This document shows, one piece after another, positions 1 to 5,597 of a stretch of DNA of 8,647 bases. The stretch is from a bacterium. GTDB taxonomy: Bacteria > Tectomicrobia > Entotheonellia > Entotheonellales > Entotheonellaceae. The translations under genes were made by a program, and so were the position numbers. Location of the stretch: positions 1 to 8,647 of the forward strand of contig JAPULM010000583.1 in assembly GCA_027294925.1 (NCBI GenBank). The letters are read 5' to 3'. Each line of letters opens with the position of its first letter. Position 1 is the first letter of the stretch. The notes beneath the pieces are model-generated. The model was not told the DNA's origin and ran no database searches. It was given only the letters and a program-made list of their open reading frames with translations.

Positions 1-286
1 TCAAATGGAAGCTTGGTTCGCCGTTCAGGCATGTGATGGCTTTGTCCTTGCCGCTACTCATATGCCCGGTGCCTATGAGGACTTCGTGCGGCTGGTGGTT
101 CCTGAGCTTCAGCGCCGCGCCTTGTTTCAAACCGAATATGCTGGGCGTACGTTGCGCGACAATTTGGGGTTGCCGCTAATGTCGAGACGTCTGCGTGACG
201 GTTCAATGGCTCCCTGCCGGGAGGGGAGATACCGATTAGGGATAGGTCGGGTGCTGCGTGACAGGTTCCATCTGTTCGCAGTGTAG
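1..286 (+). CDS. Luciferase-like (FMN-dependent) monooxygenase, C-terminal fragment
   Basis: This is the 3' end of a gene whose start lies left of the window; the frame is open from base 2. The visible residues contain 'CDGFVL' followed by 'MPGAYEDFVRLVVPELQRR' and 'TEYAGRTLRDNLGLP'. That is the typical end of the NtaA/SnaA/DszA-type branch of the bacterial luciferase-like monooxygenases, which use reduced FMN and oxygen to oxidise small organic substrates. In most relatives the protein ends soon after 'LGLP'. Here about 35 more residues follow, Arg-rich and unlike the family, before the TAG at 284-286. This tail overlaps the end of the opposing DinB-like gene by 51 bases, so the native 3' end may have been lost by frameshift or rearrangement. 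The substrate cannot be told from this fragment. Family assignment is fairly sure; specific function is unknown. Confidence 0.75.
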   Translation, partial: QMEAWFAVQACDGFVLAATHMPGAYEDFVRLVVPELQRRALFQTEYAGRTLRDNLGLPLMSRRLRDGSMAPCREGRYRLGIGRVLRDRFHLFAV

Positions 287-640
287 GGCATCGTGAATGC
301 CCGAATATTCGATTACATCGTAGAGATTACGTTCGCCGTAGAGCGCATGGGGTAATAACAGCCGGCTCAGATCTCGGCTACGATATGGTAGCAGCGCCTG
401 GCGTGAAGCCTCACGGTCTGCAATCAACGCCGCTCGCAAGGCGCTGAAATCGCCATTGCCGGGAGGCATCAAGTCATCAGGGGCAGGAACGAAACCCTGT
501 TTGCGACGACGCAGCTCTGAAGCCGTCATTTTGCTTGGATTGAATGGCGCCTTGCCCCAGTTGCCGGATACTTCGGCCTCCTGTAGGAGCCGGAGCATCC
601 GGTTGCGAAACGATGTCTCGGTCAGCATGATGTGTTCCAC
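236..640 (-). CDS. DinB-superfamily protein, probably 5'-truncated
   Basis: The product is 134 residues from a GTG at 640, or 130 from an ATG at 628, which has a GGAA about six bases upstream. It resembles DinB-like four-helix-bundle proteins, often metal-binding and in some cases thiol-dependent transferases. Visible landmarks are 'VEHIMLTE' at the very N-terminus, 'LLPHALYGERNLYDVIEY' and 'GIHDALHCEQM' near the end. These supply the three His that normally bind the metal: one in EHI and two in HDALH. In complete relatives a first helix of about 30-40 residues with a W-S-x-x-E motif comes before 'EHI'. Here the frame is closed by a TAG at 671-673, and neither other minus frame upstream shows that motif. 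I infer that the 5' part has been lost, so this may be a remnant. It converges on the monooxygenase gene. Family call is moderate. Confidence 0.6.
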   Translation of the reverse strand: MEHIMLTETSFRNRMLRLLQEAEVSGNWGKAPFNPSKMTASELRRRKQGFVPAPDDLMPPGNGDFSALRAALIADREASRQALLPYRSRDLSRLLLPHALYGERNLYDVIEYSGIHDALHCEQMEPVTQHPTYP

Positions 641-748
641 TTGGTAGCGTGTTATGGGTCTAGGTCGAGCCTATGATGATGCCAAGCTGAAACGATACTT
701 TCCTTTTTTCTTCAGATGATGTACAAATGGACCAGCATGGCACAGCGA

Positions 749-800
749 GACTGGCGACGTTTTCCAGACCTATCTCGTACAGTGGAAACGTCAGCCAGTC
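749..800. repeat. Long imperfect inverted repeat upstream of the HEAT/NTPase gene
   Basis: The left arm 749-766 (GACTGGCGACGTTTTCCA) and right arm 783-800 (TGGAAACGTCAGCCAGTC) are reverse complements over 17 base pairs, with one unpaired base on each side and a 16-base loop. No T-run follows on either strand, so it does not look like an intrinsic terminator. It lies about 75 bases before the start codon of the HEAT/NTPase gene and abuts a candidate -35 box at 799-804. An operator for a dimeric regulator or a structured leader are both possible; this is inference. The repeat itself is directly visible. Confidence 0.7.
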
Positions 801-828
801 GACATCGATTCCCACACAGACTGATAAA
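799..828 (+). promoter_or_regulatory. Candidate promoter for the HEAT/NTPase gene
   Basis: TCGACA at 799-804 differs from the sigma-70 -35 consensus at one position. It is followed after 18 bases by GATAAA at 823-828, a weak -10. Transcription would begin near 835, giving a leader of about 40 bases. The -35 overlaps the end of the inverted repeat at 749-800, so a protein bound there could block or assist polymerase. The match is weak and unproven. Confidence 0.3.
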
Positions 829-876
829 TCCGTAATCGACACGACCTCATCGGCACGACCGAAAGGCAGATCACAT

Positions 877-3800
877 ATGATGCTCCGGGGCGCTAAACAG
901 ACCGGTTTTGTGCTGTCGAAGTATGTGTTACTGGGCCTCTCGTTGCTGCTCCTTTGGCTAGATGCTGGATGGGCGCAAGATGCCACTCGTAGCGAGTTTG
1001 TATCTAACGTCGAACGACTAAAATCTAAGGACCAGCGAGTCCGCAAGGCTGCTGTTCACACCCTGGGGCAGCTTGAGGACGCCGCTGCCATTCCGTTTCT
1101 TGTCAAGACCTTGCGCCAGGATGGAGCCGCTGTGATTCGCCAGGTGGCAGCCGAAGCGCTCGGACGGCTAGGATACGCCGCTGCCATGTCTGAGCTCACG
1201 CGTGCCTTGCAACACGACGAGGCACTTGGCGTTCGCCTGACCGCAATGCAGGCGCTGGGCCAAATTGGCGACCAATCGGTTCAAGCCGTTCTCATCCATG
1301 CCATGCAGCAGGATAGTGTCGTTTTCATGCGTCGATTCGCCGCTCGTAGCTTGGGGCAGATGGGGAATCGGGGTGCCATATCTGCCCTTAGCCAAACCTT
1401 GCAACAGGATGAAGACGCCGGGGTGCGTCAGGCCGCTGCTGAAGCGCTGCAGCAAATGGGTGATGTCACGGTTGTACCTGTCCTCTCACATGCGTTACGA
1501 CATGACCGTGCCCTTAGGGTTCAATTGGCTGTTGTCAGGAGCATCGGTCAGATCAGTGATGCAAGTGTGGTGTCGGTCCTTGTAGACGCTTTGCAACATG
1601 CTAGGGAACCGTTGCTTCGCCAGTCGGCTGCCCAGGTGCTGGGCCAAATTGGTGGTCCAGCTGTGCTATCAGCTCTTATCCAGTCTTTACAGCAGGCGCA
1701 AGATTCGGTTGATCGCCAGACGGCTGCCGGCATTCTCGGACAATTTGAGGGTTCTGAGGTCATATTGGCCCTCATCCATACCATCCAGCAAGACCCGGCT
1801 GCTCACGTCCGCCGCGTCGCTGCCCGCAGCCTGGGCCAAGTTGGCGATTCTGCCACCGTGTCGGTCCTCGCCCGCGTCTTGCGTCAGGATCAAGCTGTTG
1901 ATGTTCGCCGTGTGGCGGCTCATGCCCTGGGACAGATCGGCGAAGTAACGGCCATGCTGACCCTCATTCACACCTTAAAACATGATGCGGCCTCTGAGGT
2001 ACGTCAGGCGGCGCTGAAGTCGTTGTTACGGATTGCCTATGTCATACAGGATCGGGCAAAGATATTGTCTCCCTCAGATTTGCAGAACGCTATTGGTGTC
2101 CTGCAAGATGTCCCGCGCATGTTGCAGGATCGGGAGTTGGCGGCGATGCCCATAATCGGGAAACAATGGGCGACGGCCTTGCGCCGGATTCACGCCACAC
2201 TGAGCAGCCAATTTGGTTCACCCAGCAAGCCTGTCGGGTTGGCAATTTTAGCATGGTTTTATCAGCGCCCCTGGCTGTGGGGATCTGTGATATACGTCGT
2301 CGGACTTCTCTTGCTATGGGTAGCCATTCTACGGCTGCGTCCACTGTGGTTGTTATGGGTCAACGACGCCTTGAAACCCTATACCGATATCACGTTGCCG
2401 GCCTGGCTTGGTAATATGAGATGGTCGCTACGCTACGTTTTTCTAGTAGGGTTTTTTCACTATCCTCGCCGGGTGCTCGATGCATGGGTGAAGGCCCATG
2501 TTGATACTGTGCAGGAGAATTTCGTGCGCTTGGAGACGGTCAAGGAGCGGCTTGCTTATGTGCCGATGCCGCTCATGTTGCATGATGGCGCTAGCGCACA
2601 AGACCTTTTCGATCCTCATGTCGAAGACTTTCGCGAGTTTTTTCTGGAACCGGCGGCTGTCCTCCTGATACAGGGTGAGGAGGGCGTTGGCAAAACGAGT
2701 TTGGCGTGTCAACTTGCTGCCTCGGCCTTGCATCCGGACTCCCAGGTACGGTTATGCCCCCACCTCATGCTGCCCGTCCTGCTTGAGGAAGACCTTACCA
2801 TCTCGGGTCAGGATACCAACACGGTTTTAATTGACGCGGTTCGCGGCGTGCTAGTTGGCCTGATGAATGTATCCTACGATCTTTCGGCCGATCTGGTTGG
2901 CCACCTCCTGCGGCAACGCCGTATTCTTCTCATCGTAGACAACCTGTCAGGGATGGGGCAAGAAACTCGCGACGTGATCAAGCCGCAGCGCGCCGGTTTC
3001 TTGGCCAAGGCGTTGATTGTTACGTCGCGAGTTGTCGAACAACTCGGCGTCAATATGCAACATGTCGTTCCACAGCGGCTTGCGTCGACGCATCTGGCCG
3101 GCTTTGTGGATGCCTACTTGATGCTTAAGCAGATTCGTCATAAGCTGAACGACGCCAGGTATTTCGATCTGTGCCGCCGTCTGGCAAATCTGGCAGACGA
3201 ACGTGATATCACTGTCTTGCTGGCTCGCATGTTTATTGATCAAGCGGTATCTTCTAAGTCCGGTGACGTACTGTCAAAGGCGACCCCAAGGAATATTCCT
3301 GAGCTGATGCGGGGCCATCTGCATTGGCTCAATTGCTCTGCAAGCGGTGCAACAACGCCCCTTGATACAAGCCTGGAGGATGCTGCCAAACAGATAGCCT
3401 GGGAATGTGTTAAAGATACCTTGTGTCCCGGTGGCGCCCATATCAGTGCTATTCAAACCTTGCTAGCGGATCGATTTGGGGCTTTGCAACGGCTGCTCGA
3501 TTTGGGGCTGGTGGTGTGTAGCGGACCGGCCAAAGCATGGATCCGATTTGCTCTTGATCCACTTGCCGAATACCTGGCCGGATTATATTTGGTGGAACAG
3601 TATGGTGAAAGTGAAACCTTATGGCACGGATTTTTAGCCCGAGCCCAAGTTATACCGGGTGCCCCGCAGACGATTAAGGCATTTCTCCTCGCCGTGCGTG
3701 ATTGCTGTGCGGCAACGGGGGCTGATGCGGGTGTGCCCGATTTTGTCTTGGTCGAGCTTTCGAAGGGCGCCGACTTGGATTCCGAAGTTATCGAAAATAC

Positions 3801-4290
3801 CCAACTTGAACAACGTATCCGACGTTTGATCATCAAACTTAGAGCTCCGAAAGCTGCCGATCGGCGGGGCGCTGTAGTGGCGTTGGGGAGTATTGGTCTG
3901 AAGGCAAAGGCGGCCGTTTTTGTCCTTAGCCAGGCCTTGCTGGATGATACCGACCCCATCGTCCGACAGAGTGCGGTATGGGCGCTTGGGCGTATTCGCA
4001 CTGAAGCGGCAGTCGCGGTGCTCGGTCAGATGCTCCTGAAGGCGACCGACCTTACCATTCGTCAAACGGCTGCCGAGACACTCGGACGTATTCGTACCGA
4101 AGCAGCGATTTCGCTTCTCAGTCAGGTCCGCCTCAATGATACCAACCCGACCGTTCGTCAGGCAGCGGCCGAGGCGCTTGGCAAGACGGAGCCAGAGCCG
4201 GAGCCGGAAATGGCGCCTCCTGTCCTCGACGTCATACCTCAGTCCCCGATGGCTACGACGCCAGAGATTTCAGACAAGGTGTTGCTGTAG
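877..4290 (+). CDS. Membrane-anchored HEAT-repeat / STAND (NACHT-like) NTPase
   Basis: A product of 1137 residues. The ATG at 877 is chosen because GAAAGG (861-866) lies 10 bases upstream and the protein then opens with a classic signal sequence: basic start, hydrophobic core at about 12-28, possible cleavage after GWA33. The frame is open further up to 727, but that extension is polar and would bury the signal sequence. Residues 55-388 form 11 HEAT/PBS-lyase-like repeats of 32 residues (V-R-x-x-A-A-x-x-L-G-Q-I-G). A transmembrane helix lies at about 466-487, followed by Arg residues. The NTPase has Walker A GEEGVGKTS (600-608), a Walker B-like strand ending at D688, and a sensor-1-like 'IVTSR' (714-718). 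A winged-helix-like part ends in 'DPLAEYLAGL' (894-903), matching the 'H-D-x-x-x-E-Y-x-A-A' region of STAND proteins. Three to four more HEAT repeats (996-1102) and a Glu-Pro tail follow. Similar HEAT plus NACHT-like proteins occur in cyanobacteria. I infer a sensor or scaffold that signals across the membrane; ligand and output are unknown. Confidence 0.8.
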   Translation: MMLRGAKQTGFVLSKYVLLGLSLLLLWLDAGWAQDATRSEFVSNVERLKSKDQRVRKAAVHTLGQLEDAAAIPFLVKTLRQDGAAVIRQVAAEALGRLGYAAAMSELTRALQHDEALGVRLTAMQALGQIGDQSVQAVLIHAMQQDSVVFMRRFAARSLGQMGNRGAISALSQTLQQDEDAGVRQAAAEALQQMGDVTVVPVLSHALRHDRALRVQLAVVRSIGQISDASVVSVLVDALQHAREPLLRQSAAQVLGQIGGPAVLSALIQSLQQAQDSVDRQTAAGILGQFEGSEVILALIHTIQQDPAAHVRRVAARSLGQVGDSATVSVLARVLRQDQAVDVRRVAAHALGQIGEVTAMLTLIHTLKHDAASEVRQAALKSLLRIAYVIQDRAKILSPSDLQNAIGVLQDVPRMLQDRELAAMPIIGKQWATALRRIHATLSSQFGSPSKPVGLAILAWFYQRPWLWGSVIYVVGLLLLWVAILRLRPLWLLWVNDALKPYTDITLPAWLGNMRWSLRYVFLVGFFHYPRRVLDAWVKAHVDTVQENFVRLETVKERLAYVPMPLMLHDGASAQDLFDPHVEDFREFFLEPAAVLLIQGEEGVGKTSLACQLAASALHPDSQVRLCPHLMLPVLLEEDLTISGQDTNTVLIDAVRGVLVGLMNVSYDLSADLVGHLLRQRRILLIVDNLSGMGQETRDVIKPQRAGFLAKALIVTSRVVEQLGVNMQHVVPQRLASTHLAGFVDAYLMLKQIRHKLNDARYFDLCRRLANLADERDITVLLARMFIDQAVSSKSGDVLSKATPRNIPELMRGHLHWLNCSASGATTPLDTSLEDAAKQIAWECVKDTLCPGGAHISAIQTLLADRFGALQRLLDLGLVVCSGPAKAWIRFALDPLAEYLAGLYLVEQYGESETLWHGFLARAQVIPGAPQTIKAFLLAVRDCCAATGADAGVPDFVLVELSKGADLDSEVIENTQLEQRIRRLIIKLRAPKAADRRGAVVALGSIGLKAKAAVFVLSQALLDDTDPIVRQSAVWALGRIRTEAAVAVLGQMLLKATDLTIRQTAAETLGRIRTEAAISLLSQVRLNDTNPTVRQAAAEALGKTEPEPEPEMAPPVLDVIPQSPMATTPEISDKVLL
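1039..2040 (+). repeat. N-terminal HEAT-repeat coding block, 11 units of about 96 bases
   Basis: The segment encodes residues 55-388 as eleven units averaging exactly 32 residues, each with V-R-x-x-A-A at the start of its second helix and L-G-Q-(I/L/M)-G before the turn, then a D-rich end such as 'QQDxxx'. The last unit is incomplete. Units are alike in protein sequence but diverged in DNA, so they are old duplications. Such a right-handed solenoid normally binds another protein. Given the signal sequence before it, this block probably lies outside the inner membrane. Confidence 0.85.
3862..4182 (+). repeat. C-terminal HEAT-repeat coding block with a recent duplication
   Basis: The segment encodes residues 996-1102. 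Three full units and the start of a fourth share the N-terminal block's consensus. The units at 3985-4080 and 4081-4176 are 96 bases apart and both begin with 'LGRIRTEAA', and they end in closely related codons ('IRQTAAE' and 'VRQAAAE'). This points to a more recent tandem copy than in the N-terminal block. The block would lie on the same side of the membrane as the NTPase. A Glu-Pro run (EPEPEPE, 4189-4209) and a disordered-looking tail follow. Confidence 0.75.
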
Positions 4291-5484
4291 AGCGCTAGCG
4301 GGTAACACCCCTTGGTCGCGTAACGCTTGTATTTGTTCCGGCGTATATGATAACCAATCGGCCAGTATGCGTTCGGTATGTTCGCCAATGGCTGGCGCTG
4401 GTCGCAAGTCGGCATGCGGGTGCGCGCTTAAGGTCATGCCCTGTCGTGCCACCGGAATGTTGCCCAGGCCGGGCTGTGAGATGGTGGGAAACATGCCACG
4501 TGCCCGGGCGTGTGCATCGGTGGCCAACTCGTCAACGGTTCCCACCCGTTCGAAGGGAAGACGAAAACTTTCGGCACTAGCCAGTACCTCGGTGGCCGTC
4601 AACTCTCTCGTCCACGCCGCCACATGTGGAACCAGCAGATCGCGGTGCGTATAGCGTGAGGCATCGCTGGTGAAACGCTCATCCTCGAGCAATTCAAGAT
4701 GTCCGATCATCTCGCATAGCCGTTTAAACATGTTACCCACACAATTAAAAATCACCAATTCCCCGTCTTTGGTGGGTACGCAGTCGCCTAAGGCAAAGAT
4801 CAGAGCGTTGCCCTGTTGACGGCGTGGCGCACCACCGAGGACGGTTTCTGCGATAATGCCATACGTACCAATAAAGGTGCTGACGGTTTCCATCAACGAT
4901 ACTTCGACGAACTGTCCTTTGCCGGTACGCTCGCGCTCGTAGAGTGCCGCCATGAGGCCGAAGCTACCATACAGTGCGGTGCTGAAATCCACATACGGTA
5001 GGTGGTTCAGAAACGGTTGGCGGTCGCCATTACATGCCATTGCACCACTGCGCGCCTGGGCCAAGCTGTCAAACCCGGTGCGTTCTGCGTCAGGCCCTTC
5101 AGAGCCGTATGCCGTGATTGATAGGACGATGAGGCGGGGATTCAAGGTGAGCAGACGCTCTTTGGTAAAGCCAAGATTGCGTGCGGTGCGGGGCGAAAAA
5201 TTTTCGATGATGATATCAGCCTTGGCAATGAGTTCATCCAACAGACGTCGTCCCGCGTCGCTAAACATTTCAAACGCCGCCGATTGCTTGTTGCGATTCA
5301 GCGTAACAAAATAGAGCGACTTGCCATCGTGATACGGTCCGCGTAGGCGGTCAGGTTCGGGCCGGGGGCGTTCCACACGAATGACCTCAGCGCCCAGGTC
5401 CGCCAACAGCTGTCCTGCGTAGGGGGCGGCGATATAACGGCCGAGATCAAGCACACGAATACCGTCGAGAAGCGGTTTCTGCAT
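4270..5484 (-). CDS. Class III (CaiB/BaiF-type) CoA-transferase
   Basis: A product of 404 residues, the usual length for family III CoA-transferases such as formyl-CoA transferase and CaiB. These soluble, interlocked dimers move CoA between carboxylic acids. The start 'MQKPLLDGIRVLDLGRYIAAPYAGQLLADLGAEVIRVE' is diagnostic. 'DIIIENFSPRT' (90-100) and 'PYVDFSTALYG' are also typical; D166 in the latter matches the catalytic Asp that forms the acyl anhydride. The C-terminus 'IGEHTERILADWLSYTPEQIQALRDQGVL' is standard. The ATG at 5484 is preceded by GGAAGG (5500-5495) at 10 bases. A TTG at 5502 with a better AAAGGAG upstream would add six residues and cannot be excluded; the TTG at 5523 has no ribosome site. 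The 3' end overlaps the opposing HEAT/NTPase gene by 21 bases. The substrate cannot be predicted, since this family has many paralogues of unknown specificity. Confidence 0.93.
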   Translation of the reverse strand: MQKPLLDGIRVLDLGRYIAAPYAGQLLADLGAEVIRVERPRPEPDRLRGPYHDGKSLYFVTLNRNKQSAAFEMFSDAGRRLLDELIAKADIIIENFSPRTARNLGFTKERLLTLNPRLIVLSITAYGSEGPDAERTGFDSLAQARSGAMACNGDRQPFLNHLPYVDFSTALYGSFGLMAALYERERTGKGQFVEVSLMETVSTFIGTYGIIAETVLGGAPRRQQGNALIFALGDCVPTKDGELVIFNCVGNMFKRLCEMIGHLELLEDERFTSDASRYTHRDLLVPHVAAWTRELTATEVLASAESFRLPFERVGTVDELATDAHARARGMFPTISQPGLGNIPVARQGMTLSAHPHADLRPAPAIGEHTERILADWLSYTPEQIQALRDQGVLPASALQQHLV

Positions 5485-5560
5485 GGGGCGTTTTCCTTCC
5501 AAGACGTCTTTCTCCTTTGGCAAAGCGGCAGCAGGGGACTGTTAAAATCGTTTGCCGGCC

Positions 5561-5589
5561 AGTATAACAGCTCTGTGGGAGGGCGGAAA
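5561..5589 (-). promoter_or_regulatory. Candidate extended -10 promoter for the CoA-transferase gene
   Basis: On the - strand, TGTTATACT (5569-5561) is an extended -10 box (TG-n-TATACT, one mismatch to TATAAT). Seventeen bases upstream is a poor -35, TTTCCG (5589-5584), which is the usual pairing for extended -10 promoters. It lies within the 113-base gap after the glycosyltransferase stop. Transcription would begin near 5554, giving a leader of about 70 bases. It suggests the CoA-transferase can be expressed apart from the genes upstream of it. Confidence 0.45.
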
Positions 5590-5597
5590 GCGGTCAA

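Noticed and set aside
518..529. A second transmembrane helix in the HEAT/NTPase protein (residues 518-529, bases 2428-2463)
   Set aside because: The hydrophobic stretch is only about 12 residues, bounded by Arg on both sides and by Pro-Arg-Arg. It is more likely an amphipathic or buried segment. The position given here is in residues of the protein, with bases in brackets.
698..712. The T-rich run as the tail of an intrinsic terminator
   Set aside because: No stable GC-rich stem comes before it, and no + strand gene ends nearby.
727..876. A 50-residue N-terminal extension of the HEAT/NTPase protein from the ATG at 727
   Set aside because: It is polar and low in complexity, would place the signal sequence 60 residues inside, and would run through the inverted repeat and candidate promoter. 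The ATG at 877 has a ribosome site.
660..1046. A 128-residue open frame on the - strand next to the DinB-like gene, as its missing N-terminal part
   Set aside because: It lacks the W-S-x-x-E motif, ends out of frame with the DinB gene, and is mostly antisense to the signal peptide region of the HEAT gene.
1039..2040. Regular 96-base periodicity as a CRISPR array or satellite
   Set aside because: The period is three times 32 codons, the units vary in DNA while keeping protein consensus, and the frame is open throughout, so these are protein repeats.
3453..4001. A 182-residue open frame on the - strand
   Set aside because: It is antisense to well-supported NTPase and HEAT coding sequence, and its translation is rich in Ser, Arg and Ala with no recognisable family. 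It is a by-product of codon bias.
4278..4309. GGTGTT ... AACACC as a terminator between the convergent genes
   Set aside because: There are only six pairs with a 20-base loop and no T-run on either side.
4136..4654. A 172-residue open frame on the + strand running across the end of the HEAT gene
   Set aside because: It overlaps HEAT repeats in another frame and then the antisense of the CoA-transferase C-terminus. Its product resembles nothing.
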